A DNA stretch of 64,000 nucleotides, taken from positions 1 through 64,000 of the forward strand of contig BDSL01000035.1 in assembly GCA_003116995.1 (NCBI GenBank), written 5' to 3'. A program made the translations under genes and the position numbers. Shown in pieces: positions 47,201 through 58,594 of the stretch; positions within the stretch are counted from its first letter, which is position 1, and the number at the start of each line of letters is the position of its first letter. Origin of the DNA: Yamagishiella unicocca (Eukaryota > Chlorophyta > Chlorophyceae > Chlamydomonadales > Volvocaceae). The notes beneath the pieces are model-generated. The model was not told where the DNA came from, ran no database searches, and saw only the letters and a program-made list of their open reading frames with translations.

Positions 47201-50200
47201 CCCATGGCTCAATAGATGTACCAATGTCGCTACATGCATACGATGGCTGGAGTACGCACTGCCGCTAACTACTGCTGCATGTCCCTACCTCCATCCTCCG
47301 TTTTTGCCCTCCCGCCTACATCGCCCGAGGCCTCCCGCCGTACGCCACCTGCACCCCGGACGACGGAGGGACCACTACTGCGACGATCTGTGTCTGCAAG
47401 GGCGGGCCGCCGCCGTCACCGCCGCCGTCGTCACCGCCATCATCGCCTCCATCGCCTCCGCCGCCGTCGCCGCCGTCGCTGCCTCCGCCGCCGTCGCCGC
47501 CGCCAGAGCCGCCAGAGCCGCCAGAGCCGCCAGAGCCGCCCTCTCCCTCATCGCCGCCATCCCCGCCGCCGTCTACTTCACCGCCGCCGTCGCCACCCTC
47601 GCCGCCGCCAGAGCAGGCAGGGTACGATCGCGCCCTGGCGGCGCTGGACAGCCGGCGCTCGTACATCAGCGTGCTTGAGGTAGGCCTCAGAGAAGCTGTA
47701 GTTCGGGGACGGAGTTAGGATAGTAGCTAGGATGCCGCCTGTTGCTTGCCTGCCTGTCCACAGCGCGCGTTCTGACTTGCTCGCACCGCGTGCGGGTGCC
47801 GTGGATCGATCGGGCGGGGCAAGATAGCTGCTGCACTGTTCAGCCAGCCAGCACTTCAGCAGCCGCCAGCCAATCAACCGGCACTTCAGCCTGTCAGCCA
47901 TCCGTATAGCAGCAGCCGTCATCAGCTAGCTTCCTTGCAGCAGGAAGCCAGCCTTCGGTGCTGCGGTGGTCTTGCCCCGCCCTTCGTCCCGGCGTACCCG
48001 CGATCGGTTCCAAGCCACAATTGTCGTCAAACCACCGTTGCCGTCACTTGCATATCCTGCCGCTTTAGTTCTAGCGTTCCCCATGGCTCAATAGATGTAC
48101 CAATGTCGCTACATGCATACGATGGCTGGAGTACGCACTGCCGCTAACTACTGCTGCATGTCCCTACCTCCATCCTCCGTTTTTGCCCTCCCGCCTACAT
48201 CGCCCGAGGCCTCCCGCCGTACGCCACCTGCACCCCGGACGACGGAGGGACCACTACTGCGACGATCTGTGTCTGCAAGGGCGGGCCGCCGCCGTCACCG
48301 CCGCCGTCGTCACCGCCATCATCGCCTCCATCGCCTCCGCCGCCGTCGCCGCCGTCGCTGCCTCCGCCGCCGTCGCCGCCGCCAGAGCCGCCAGAGCCGC
48401 CAGAGCCGCCCTCTCCCTCACCGCCGCAATCCCCGCCGCCGTCTACTTCACCGCCGCCGTCGCCACCCTCGCCGCCGCCAGAGCAGGCAGGGTACGATCG
48501 CGCCCTGGCGGCGCTGGACAGCCGGCGCTCGTACATCAGCGTGCTTGAGGTAGGCCTCAGAGAAGCTGTAGTTCGGGGACGGAGTTAGGATAGTAGCTAG
48601 GATGCCGCCTGTTGCTTGCCTGCCTGTCCACAGCGCGCGTTCTGACTTGCTCGCACCGCGTGCGGGTGCCGTGGATCGATCGGGCGGGGCAAGATAGCTG
48701 CTGCACTGTTCAGCCAGCCAGCACTTCAGCAGCCGCCAGCCAATCAACCGGCACTTCAGCCTGTCAGCCATCCGTACAGCAGCAGCCGTCATCAGCTAGC
48801 TTCCTTGCAGCAGGAAGCCAGCCTTCGGTGCTGCGGTGGTCTTGCCCCGCCCTTCGTCCCGGCGTATCCGCGATCGGTTCCAAGCCACAATTGTCGTGAA
48901 ACCACCGTTGCCGTCACTTGCATATCCTGCCGCTTTAGTTCTAGCGTTCCCCATGGCTCAATAGATGTACCAATGTCGCTACATGCACACGATGGCTGGA
49001 GTACGCACTGCCGCTAACTACTGCTGCATGTCCCTACCTCCATCCTCCGTTTTTGCCCTCCCGCCTACATCGCCCGAGGCCTCCCGCCGTACGCCACCTG
49101 CACCCCGGACGACGGAGGGACCACTACTGCGACGATCTGTGTCTGCAAGGGCGGGCCGCCGCCGTCACCGCCGCCGTCGTCACCGCCATCATCGCCTCTA
49201 TCGCCTCCGCCGCCGTCGCCGCCGTCGCCATCGTCGCCGCCGTCGCCGCCGCCAGAGCCGCCCTCTCCCTCATCGCCGCCATCCCCGCCGCCGTCTACTT
49301 CACCGCCGCCGTCGCCACCCTCGCCACCGCCAGAGCAGGCAGGGTACGATCGCGCCCTGGCGGCGCTGGACAGCCGGCGCTCGTACATCAGCGTGCTTGA
49401 GGTAGGCCTCAGAGAAGCTGTAGTTCGGGGACGGAGTTAGGATAGTAGCTAGGATGCCGCCTGTTGCTTGCCTGCCTGTCCACAGCGCGCGTTCTGACTT
49501 GCTCGCACCGCGTGCGGGTGCCGTGGATCGATCGGGCGGGGCAAGATAGCTGCTGCACTGTTCAGCCAGCCAGCACTTCAGCAGCCGCCAGCCAATCAAC
49601 CGGCACTTCAGCCTGTCAGCCATCCGTACAGCAGCAGCCGTCATCAGCTAGCTTCCTTGCAGCAGGAAGCCAGCCTTCGGTGCTGCGGTGGTCTTGCCCC
49701 GCCCTTCGTCCCGGCGTACCCGCGATCGGTTCCAAGCCACAATTGTCGTCAAACCACCGTTGCCGTCACTTGCATATCCTGCCGCTTTAGTTCTAGCGTT
49801 CCCCATGGCTCAATAGATGTACCAATGTCGCTACATGCATACGATGGCTGGAGTACGCACTGCCGCTAACTACTGCTGCATGTCCCTACCTCCATCCTCC
49901 GTTTTTGCCCTCCCGCCTACATCGCCCGAGGCCTCCCGCCGTACGCCACCTGCACCCCGGACGACGGAGGGACCACTACTGCGACGATCTGTGTCTGCAA
50001 GGGCGGGCCGCCGCCGTCACCGCCGCCGTCGTCACCGCCATCATCGCCTCCATCGCCTCCGCCGCCGTCGCCGCCGTCGCTGCCTCCGCCGCCGTCGCCG
50101 CCGCCAGAGCCGCCAGAGCCGCCAGAGCCGCCAGAGCCGCCCTCTCCCTCATCGCCGCCATCCCCGCCGCCGTCTACTTCACCGCCGCCGTCGCCACCCT

Positions 50201-51565
50201 CGCCGCCGCCAGAGCAGGCAGGGTACGATCGCGCCCTGGCGGCGCTGGACAGCCGGCGCTCGTACATCAGCGTGCTTGAGGTAGGCCTCAGAGAAGCTGT
50301 AGTTCGGGGACGGAGTTAGGATAGTAGCTAGGATGCCGCCTGTTGCTTGCCTGCCTGTCCACAGCGCGCGTTCTGACTTGCTCGCACCGCGTGCGGGTGC
50401 CGTGGATCGATCGGGCGGGGCAAGATAGCTGCTGCACTGTTCAGCCAGCCAGCACTTCAGCAGCCGCCAGCCAATCAACCGGCACTTCAGCCTGTCAGCC
50501 ATCCGTACAGCAGCAGCCGTCATCAGCTAGCTTCCTTGCAGCAGGAAGCCAGCCTTCGGTGCTGCGGTGGTCTTGCCCCGCCCTTCGTCCCGGCGTACCC
50601 GCGATCGGTTCCAAGCCACAATTGTCGTCAAACCACCGTTGCCGTCACTTGCATATCCTGCCGCTTTAGTTCTAGCGTTCCCCATGGCTCAATAGATGTA
50701 CCAATGTCGCTACATGCATACGATGGCTGGAGTACGCACTGCCGCTAACTACTGCTGCATGTCCCTACCTCCATCCTCCGTTTTTGCCCTCCCGCCTACA
50801 TCGCCCGAGGCCTCCCGCCGTACGCCACCTGCACCCCGGACGACGGAGGGACCACTACTGCGACGATCTGTGTCTGCAAGGGCGGGCCGCCGCCGTCACC
50901 GCCGCCGTCGTCACCGCCATCATCGCCTCCATCGCCTCCGCCGCCGTCGCCGCCGTCGCTGCCTCCGCCGCCGTCGCCGCCGCCAGAGCCGCCAGAGCCG
51001 CCAGAGCCGCCCTCTCCCTCACCGCCGCCATCCCCGCCGCCGTCTACTTCACCGCCGCCGTCGCCACCCTCGCCGCCGCCAGAGCAGGCAGGGTACGATC
51101 GCGCCCTGGCGGCGCTGGACAGCCGGCGCTCGTACATCAGCGTGCTTGAGGTAGGCCTCAGAGAAGCTGTAGTTCGGGGACGGAGTTAGGATAGTAGCTA
51201 GGATGCCGCCTGTTGCTTGCCTGCCTGTCCACAGCGCGCGTTCTGACTTGCTCGCACCGCGTGCGGGTGCCGTGGATCGATCGGGCGGGGCAAGATAGCT
51301 GCTGCACTGTTCAGCCAGCCAGCACTTCAGCAGCCGCCAGCCAATCAACCGGCACTTCAGCCTGTCAGCCATCCGTATAGCAGCAGCCGTCATCAGCTAG
51401 CTTCCTTGCAGCAGGAAGCCAGCCTTCGGTGCTGCGGTGGTCTTGCCCCGCCCTTCGTCCCGGCGTACCCGCGATCGGTTCCAAGCCACAATTGTCGTCA
51501 AACCACCGTTGCCGTCACTTGCATATCCTGCCGCTTTAGTTCTAGCGTTCCCCATGGCTCAATAG

Positions 51566-52045
51566 ATGTACCAATGTCGCTACATGCATACGATGGCTGG
51601 AGTACGCACTGCCGCTAACTACTGCTGCATGTCCCTACCTACCTCCATCCTCCGTTTTTGCCCTCCCGCCTACATCGCCCGAGGCCTCCCGCCGTACGCC
51701 ACCTGCACCCCGGACGACGGAGGGACCACTACTGCGACGATCTGTGTCTGCAAGGGCGGGCCGCCGCCGTCACCGCCGCCGTCGTCACCGCCATCATCGC
51801 CTCTATCGCCTCCGCCGCCGTCGCCGCCGTCGCCATCGTCGCCGCCGTCGCCGCCGCCAGAGCCGCCCTCTCCCTCATCGCCGCCATCCCCGCCGCCGTC
51901 TACTTCACCGCCGCCGTCGCCACCCTCGCCACCGCCAGAGCAGGCAGGGTACGATCGCGCCCTGGCGGCGCTGGACAGCCGGCGCTCGTACATCAGCGTG
52001 CTTGAGGTAGGCCTCAGAGAAGCTGTAGTTCGGGGACGGAGTTAG
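51566..52045 (+). CDS. Array unit 14: same 159-aa Pro/Ser-rich ORF
   Basis: Carries the same CCTA insertion as unit 5, 7775 bp away, and encodes the same 159-residue frame. It is the clearest marker that units 11-16 are a copy of units 2-7. Confidence 0.3.
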   Translation: MYQCRYMHTMAGVRTAANYCCMSLPTSILRFCPPAYIARGLPPYATCTPDDGGTTTATICVCKGGPPPSPPPSSPPSSPLSPPPPSPPSPSSPPSPPPEPPSPSSPPSPPPSTSPPPSPPSPPPEQAGYDRALAALDSRRSYISVLEVGLREAVVRGRS

Positions 52046-55000
52046 GATAGTAGCTAGGATGCCGCCTGTTGCTTGCCTGCCTGTCCACAGCGCGCGTTCT
52101 GACTTGCTCGCACCGCGTGCGGGTGCCGTGGATCGATCGGGCGGGGCAAGATAGCTGCTGCACTGTTCAGCCAGCCAGCACTTCAGCAGCCGCCAGCCAA
52201 TCAACCGGCACTTCAGCCTGTCAGCCATCCGTACAGCAGCAGCCGTCATCAGCTAGCTTCCTTGCAGCAGGAAGCCAGCCTTCGGTGCTGCGGTGGTCTT
52301 GCCCCGCCCTTCGTCCCGGCGTACCCGCGATCGGTTCCAAGCCACAATTGTCGTGAAACCACCGTTGCCGTCACTTGCATATCCTGCCGCTTTAGTTCTA
52401 GCGTTCCCCATGGCTCAATAGATGTACCAATGTCGCTACATGCATACGATGGCTGGAGTACGCACTGCCGCTAACTACTGCTGCATGTCCCTACCTCCAT
52501 CCTCCGTTTTTGCCCTCCCGCCTACATCGCCCGAGGCCTCCCGCCGTACGCCACCTGCACCCCGGACGACGGAGGGACCACTACTGCGACGATCTGTGTC
52601 TGCAAGGGCGGGCCGCCGCCGTCACCGCCGCCGTCGTCACCGCCATCATCGCCTCCATCGCCTCCGCCGCCGTCGCCGCCGTCGCCATCGTCGCCGCCGT
52701 CGCCGCCGCCAGAGCCGCCCTCTCCCTCATCGCCGCCATCCCCGCCGCCGTCTACTTCACCGCCGCCGTCGCCACCCTCGCCGCCGCCAGAGCAGGCAGG
52801 GTACGATCGCGCCCTGGCGGCGCTGGACAGCCGGCGCTCGTACATCAGCGTGCTTGAGGTAGGCCTCAGAGAAGCTGTAGTTCGGGGACGGAGTTAGGAT
52901 AGTAGCTAGGATGCCGCCTGTTGCTTGCCTGCCTGTCCACAGCGCGCGTTCTGACTTGCTCGCACCGCGTGCGGGTGCCGTGGATCGATCGGGCGGGGCA
53001 AGATAGCTGCTGCACTGTTCAGCCAGCCAGCACTTCAGCAGCCGCCAGCCAATCAACCGGCACTTCAGCCTGTCAGCCATCCGTATAGCAGCAGCCGTCA
53101 TCAGCTAGCTTCCTTGCAGCAGGAAGCCAGCCTTCGGTGCTGCGGTGGTCTTGCCCCGCCCTTCGTCCCGGCGTACCCGCGATCGGTTCCAAGCCACAAT
53201 TGTCGTCAAACCACCGTTGCCGTCACTTGCATATCCTGCCGCTTTAGTTCTAGCGTTCCCCATGGCTCAATAGATGTACCAATGTCGCTACATGCATACG
53301 ATGGCTGGAGTACGCACTGCCGCTAACTACTGCTGCATGTCCCTACCTCCATCCTCCGTTTTTGCCCTCCCGCCTACATCGCCCGAGGCCTCCCGCCGTA
53401 CGCCACCTGCACCCCGGACGACGGAGGGACCACTACTGCGACGATCTGTGTCTGCAAGGGCGGGCCGCCGCCGTCACCGCCGCCGTCGTCACCGCCATCA
53501 TCGCCTCCATCGCCTCCGCCGCCGTCGCCGCCGTCGCTGCCTCCGCCGCCGTCGCCGCCGCCAGAGCCGCCAGAGCCGCCAGAGCCGCCCTCTCCCTCAC
53601 CGCCGCAATCCCCGCCGCCGTCTACTTCACCGCCGCCGTCGCCACCCTCGCCGCCGCCAGAGCAGGCAGGGTACGATCGCGCCCTGGCGGCGCTGGACAG
53701 CCGGCGCTCGTACATCAGCGTGCTTGAGGTAGGCCTCAGAGAAGCTGTAGTTCGGGGACGGAGTTAGGATAGTAGCTAGGATGCCGCCTGTTGCTTGCCT
53801 GCCTGTCCACAGCGCGCGTTCTGACTTGCTCGCACCGCGTGCGGGTGCCGTGGATCGATCGGGCGGGGCAAGATAACTGCTGCACTGTTCAGCCAGCCAG
53901 CACTTCAGCAGCCGCCAGCCAATCAACCGGCATTTCAGCCTGTCAGCCATCCGTACAGCAGCAGCCGTCATCAGCTAGCTTCCTTGCAGCAGGAAGCCAG
54001 CCTTCGGTGCTGCGGTGGTCTTGCCCCGCCCTTCGTCCCGGCGTACCCGCGATCGGTTCCAAGCCACAATTGTCGTCAAACCACCGTTGCCGTCACTTGC
54101 ATATCCTGCCGCTTTAGTTCTAGCGTTCCCCATGGCTCAATAGATGTACCAATGTCGCTACATGCATACGATGGCTGGAGTACGCACTGCCGCTAACTAC
54201 TGCTGCATGTCCCTACCTCCATCCTCCGTTTTTGCCCTCCCGCCTACATCGCCCGAGGCCTCCCGCCGTACGCCACCTGCACCCCGGACGACGGAGGGAC
54301 CACTACTGCGACGATCTGTGTCTGCAAGGGCGGGCCGCCGCCGTCACCGCCGCCGTCGTCACCGCCATCATCGCCTCTATCGCCTCCGCCGCCGTCGCCG
54401 CCGTCGCCATCGTCGCCGCCGTCGCCGCCGCCAGAGCCGCCCTCTCCCTCATCGCCGCCATCCCCGCCGCCGTCTACTTCACCGCCGCCGTCGCCACCCT
54501 CGCCACCGCCAGAGCAGGCAGGGTACGATCGCGCCCTGGCGGCGCTGGACAGCCGGCGCTCGTACATCAGCGTGCTTGAGGTAGGCCTCAGAGAAGCTGT
54601 AGTTCGGGGACGGAGTTAGGATAGTAGCTAGGATGCCGCCTGTTGCTTGCCTGCCTGTCCACAGCGCGCGTTCTGACTTGCTCGCACCGCGTGCGGGTGC
54701 CGTGGATCGATCGGGCGGGGCAAGATAGCTGCTGCACTGTTCAGCCAGCCAGCACTTCAGCAGCCGCCAGCCAATCAACCGGCACTTCAGCCTGTCAGCC
54801 ATCCGTACAGCAGCAGCCGTCATCAGCTAGCTTCCTTGCAGCAGGAAGCCAGCCTTCGGTGCTGCGGTGGTCTTGCCCCGCCCTTCGTCCCGGCGTACCC
54901 GCGATCGGTTCCAAGCCACAATTGTCGTCAAACCACCGTTGCCGTCACTTGCATATCCTGCCGCTTTAGTTCTAGCGTTCCCCATGGCTCAATAGATGTA

Positions 55001-55210
55001 CCAATGTCGCTACATGCATACGATGGCTGGACTACTACTGCTGCATGCATGCCTCTACCTCCATCCTCCGTTTTCGCTCCCCCGCCTACCTACCTCGCCC
55101 GAGGCCTCCCGCCGTACGTCGCCCGCCTAGATCCTGCGTACGTGCACCTGCACCCCGGACGGACGGAGGGACCACTACCGCGATGATCTGTGTCTGCAAG
55201 GGCGGGCGCG

Positions 55211-56251
55211 CGGGTGACTTTCGCCGCCGCCGTGTTCCGTCATACGTGGCTGCCCACCCGCGGCATGCCCACCTGCTGGTGACCATCTACGGAGGCGGCT
55301 TCGTTCTATCTCTGCGAATAAAGAGCGTGCGTGCATGCAGTGCTCAGGCCGTTGCCCTGGTCCATCCGCTCCGATACGGGAGATCATCAGAGACTGCTCC
55401 TATCTGTATGTGTGCTTGACGGCAGCGGGCTGCGGCTCGCTGGGCCTTTCTTCTGCTACTGCGGCACTGGTGGGGGCCCCGCCGTGTTAGGTATGCGGCT
55501 CGGTGGAGCGAGGCGATGGCATCTATCGCTGGATGGCAATGTGCATGTATCGTTCAGGAACTGCATACATGTTGCGGGGCAGCACGGGCGCTGCTGATGG
55601 GAAGAGGAGTCATGGGTGCAGCAGTGGCACGACGGTTAAACATTGACCGCATCACCAGCAGCATCAGACAGTGGAGCGCTGTCGCACAAATGGACGGCCC
55701 CGCCGGCATCGTACGTGGCGCAATGCCTGCTGCGCGTTGATGCCGTTTCACAGTAATGCGCGCACATGGCTGAACGGTTGCCCGCCATGGTGTGCGTGCA
55801 TACCCACCGCACGTCGAGCCTGGTGATGCTATAGATATTACAGTGGGTTCCGACCACTCACGACCTCCACGTGATGTCCGGACCGAGAGCCATCGGGCAA
55901 TGTGTCGCTGACCATTGAAGTCGAGAAAAGGACGGAAGGACAGAGGGTCCGGTAGTGGTGACATATAGCGTAGAGCGGGCCTGGTCGCCACTGGAGCCGG
56001 TGTGTGCAATAATGTCACTGCCGGTGACATATTGGCGCAATAAGCCACACATTTAAATGGGGGGGGTTAAGGGGGAAATCATGGTGGTTGGACAGAAACG
56101 GCCGGCAGGCCGGCCCTTTGGTTGTCGTACAGTCGGCCAAGGACGACGACGCAGAATCATCAGCACGTTGCACATGCAGCCCCCGGCTGATAAGTACCGG
56201 GAAACCCCGCGTCCCAGACAAGAAATAGCGGTGCCTAATTAGCGCATGTGG
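55211..56251. other. Flank of the array, no gene recognised
   Basis: No supported gene. A diverged piece of the LINE 3'-end motif (TTACAGTGGGTTCC) lies at 55838-55851. Confidence 0.45.
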
Positions 56252-56327
56252 CACTGCGGAACATATAAATAGTATTCGTTACAGAGGACCACTGCGGAAC
56301 ATATAAATAGTATTCGTTACAGAGGAC
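56252..56327 (+). repeat. 38-bp tandem duplication with TATA-like word
   Basis: Two exact copies of a 38-bp unit starting CACTGCGGAACATATAAATA. The unit contains ATATAAATAG, so it could act as a promoter element, but no gene starts close by. Confidence 0.9.
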
Positions 56328-56335
56328 CCCAGGCC

Positions 56336-56870
56336 CTACAAGGCCTGTGGAAGCTCACGGCACGGCGACAGAAGACTATATTGTTTAAGCATTCAGCATG
56401 TACTCAGACTAACATATCGCCCTTAATTAGATTACTGGAGTGCTGCATGCTCACTGCCGCATTGCCACATGCGCACTGGACGTTTAGACTACCGGTAATT
56501 ACCCGGTGAACGACAGAGTCATGAAGTTCCTCGTCGCAGACTATTGAAGCCGTCAAACCGCAAACTATTCAAGGCGATAGATTCCCAAACTATTCAAGGC
56601 GATAGATTCCCAAACTATTCAAGGCGATAGATCTCATCTGCTTCGTTACGTGACAGCCGGGCAGCCGCACAGGCTGGTGCGCATGTGGCCAACCGGGTGG
56701 CGAACGGGGACCCGTGGGTCCACTTCGCGGCGCTGCTAGCTGCTGGGCCTGGTGGGCCTGGTGGAGGCGGTGGACGTGTGGCTGACGTCGGGGCTGCCCT
56801 CACCGGGTGGTGTCCGAGCTGGGCCGAGACTCCTCACGCCGGGTGTCAGGAACGATGCCGGCGATGCCGT
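56336..56870 (+). repeat. Copy of the 34646-35155 segment
   Basis: Same orientation as the 34.6 kb copy, with internal small indels and the extra 25-bp repeats at 56561-56632. Confidence 0.88.
56561..56632 (+). repeat. 25-bp tandem repeat
   Basis: Three copies of CAAACTATTCAAGGCGATAG plus ATTCC; the paralogous place near 34848 has one copy. Confidence 0.92.
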
Positions 56871-56889
56871 GGCGGCGTCTTGGGCGCGA

Positions 56890-57428
56890 CCGTCCTGGCT
56901 GCTTAGGTTGCAAACCAGCAGGGCGATGCAGACGGCCATGTGCGGCGCTGTTGATGTTACCGCTGTTGCCAGGAACTGTTTCCGGGCCGTTGCTACGCCT
57001 TCATCGCAAGGCTTGTGCAGCAGCCTGCCCCGGGTCAAGTACGTCCACTCCTTCAGTCTGTTCTGCAAGTTATTGGCGCCCGCGTCGTACGGCGGATCGT
57101 ACATCATGGCGCCGGTGCCCGCCGACGAGGTGTTGCTGGCCTCTCGCCCCTCCCTGGCCCCCCTCCCTGCCACCTCCCGCCACCTCACCCTAGCGCAGGC
57201 TGTCCTCCCCAGTCATGTCTCCGCCACCAGCCTCTTCTCCGTCACGGTGTTGGTGTGTCCCAGGAGGCCGCCCAGCTGAGCACCTGTTACAGCCGGGCAG
57301 CCAGAGGCAGGTGACCAAAGGCCGTCCTCCACCACCACGTACCCCCCTGCTAGCGGCCCGCCTGTCAGGGTAAATCGCTTCCTCCCCCTCACAGCGACAT
57401 GTCCAGCCCACCGTCCAAGTTCTCCCAT
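56890..57428 (-). CDS. Coding-like minus-strand exons, family unknown
   Basis: The right part (57213-57428) is one 71-codon frame reading RGRKRFTLTGGPLAGGYVVV and then QLGGLLGHTNTVTEKRLVAE before a TGA. Here 10 bp are missing relative to the 32 kb copy. The left part reads GAMMYDPPYDAGANNLQNRL, then KEWTYLTRGRLLHKPCDEGV and a hydrophobic end MAVCIALLVCNL. The segments look like exons of one gene or of a duplicated remnant related to the 32.1-32.4 kb pieces. The stop and the missing bases favour a broken copy. Confidence 0.38.
57157..57275. repeat. Copy of the 32070-32198 segment
   Basis: About 90% alike, same orientation, lacking about 10 bp (CGAGTAGCGT) present in the left copy. Confidence 0.75.
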
Positions 57429-58162
57429 ATGCCCCCCAGATGCTAAAGCACATTACTTGGTTTCTTCTCCTCTAGTCGCCAGTCAATGGGCCGCATCCAC
57501 AGGTTTCCCGGATAGTCAACCCAAGTTCTCCGGCATGCACACTCAAAAGGCGTGTCCGAAAACTGTTCGCCGGCTAGTCTCTCTCTGCCCTCCGTTTCGT
57601 CCACGTCGTGTAACCGGGTCCACTCGCCACGCCCCCCTCCCCCCGGCGCCAACACAAGCGCCACTTGTCTCCCCACGCATGTGCCGTTCTTACGGGTAAT
57701 CACAATGGTTGCCGCACGCATATACGTTAGCAGGAGAGGCACACACAAAACGCCACAGGGGCCGCCCGGTCTTGTTGGCCAATGTGGCGGGGCGCGGCAA
57801 AACGGCGGGCGCTCTCGCAGTGTGCATCAAGGGGGGGTGTCACCCATTGCGTTATTGCGGTTCCGTGCTTTCATACTTCGCTACCGCCAATGCACCAGCA
57901 GACATTACCTCTGGTACCCGCCGAACACGTCGTTGCTCCGATACCACTTAGGCCGCACCACATCTGCACCACAACAAAGTCACGATAGCGAGCCACGTGA
58001 CTCACCCTCCAAACCCACGTCACTTTGTCCAGTGGCGTCTTGCTTGTTGCCGCCGAGCCGCATCATTACTGCCATCCATCGCGAGGCTACTTTAGCTGTC
58101 CGCATCCGCCTTGCGCGCCGCAAACCCTCCCCGCTGCGCCCGCCTCCCCAGTACCGGTTGTT
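57429..58162. other. Intergenic, no gene supported
   Basis: Contains a diverged piece of the dispersed repeat at 57488-57565 (words CCGCATCCACAGGTTTCCCG and GTGTCCGA). No gene recognised. Confidence 0.45.
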
Positions 58163-58341
58163 TTATTGTAACTCCCCAGTACAGGAGTTACTTGTAACTC
58201 CCCAGTACAGGAGTTACTTGTAACTCCCCAGTACACATGCACTGATTCTTGTACCCCCCCAGTACACATGCACTGAACCTTGTAAACCCCCAGTACACAT
58301 GCACTGAACCTTGTAACCCCCCAGTACACATGCACTGAACC
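58163..58341 (+). repeat. Minisatellite downstream of the channel gene
   Basis: Two related units: about three copies of a ~26-bp unit with GTAACTCCCCAGTACAGG, then four of a ~31-bp unit with CCCCCAGTACACATGCACTG. The palindrome GGAGTTAC-TT-GTAACTCC recurs in the first set. Confidence 0.88.
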
Positions 58342-58594
58342 TGACCCACGAGCCCCATGATGACGATCAGGTCACCCCCATGACAATCGGCCGTGCATTC
58401 GCGGATTGTCCTTTACCCCCGCGACGAGCTTCCCTCCATCACTGCTGTGCGAGGACCGAGCCGCACAGCACCACCTAGGACGGGGCTCCCACCGCGGCCC
58501 CACCGTTACCGCCGGCATCGAAGCCGCCGGCATCCGACGCACCACGCTGGTGACGCCATTGGCACCGCCGGCGGCAACGTCAGCTGCTGTGGAC

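Larger units (their letters stand above)
39745..55210 (+). repeat. Tandem array, ~17.5 units of about 0.86 kb with a Pro/Ser-rich exon-like segment
   Basis: The landmark TTGCAGCAGGAAGCCAGCC starts at 40169, 41030, 41882, 42761, 43631, 44482, 45334, 46204, 47056, 47935, 48805, 49657, 50536, 51406, 52262, 53114, 53984 and 54836. Unit lengths are 861, 852, 879, 870, 851, 852, 870, 852, 879, 870, 852, 879, 870, 856, 852, 870, 852. Each unit has a plus-strand frame CTPDDGGTTTATICVCKGG, then PPPSPPPSSPPSS-type repeats, then EQAGYDRALAALDSRRSYIS VLE at a donor-like GTAGGC. Such SP/PPSP stretches are typical of volvocine extracellular-matrix glycoproteins. Most of the length differences are steps of 9 bp (GAGCCGCCA, encoding EPP). 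The first unit starts inside the Pro-rich segment; the last (from 54836) is diverged and lacks it. Confidence 0.95.

Noticed and set aside
40429..54567. Gly/Asp-rich minus-strand ORFs and Arg/His-rich plus-strand ORFs in every array unit
   Set aside because: They are the other frames of the same CCG/TCG-rich tract. The Pro/Ser frame matches a known algal protein style and ends at a donor; the others lack any such support.
39745..55210. CRISPR-like or satellite-only interpretation of the array
   Set aside because: The unit is ~860 bp, has no short repeat/unique spacer pattern, and keeps an exon-like reading frame; the genome is eukaryotic.
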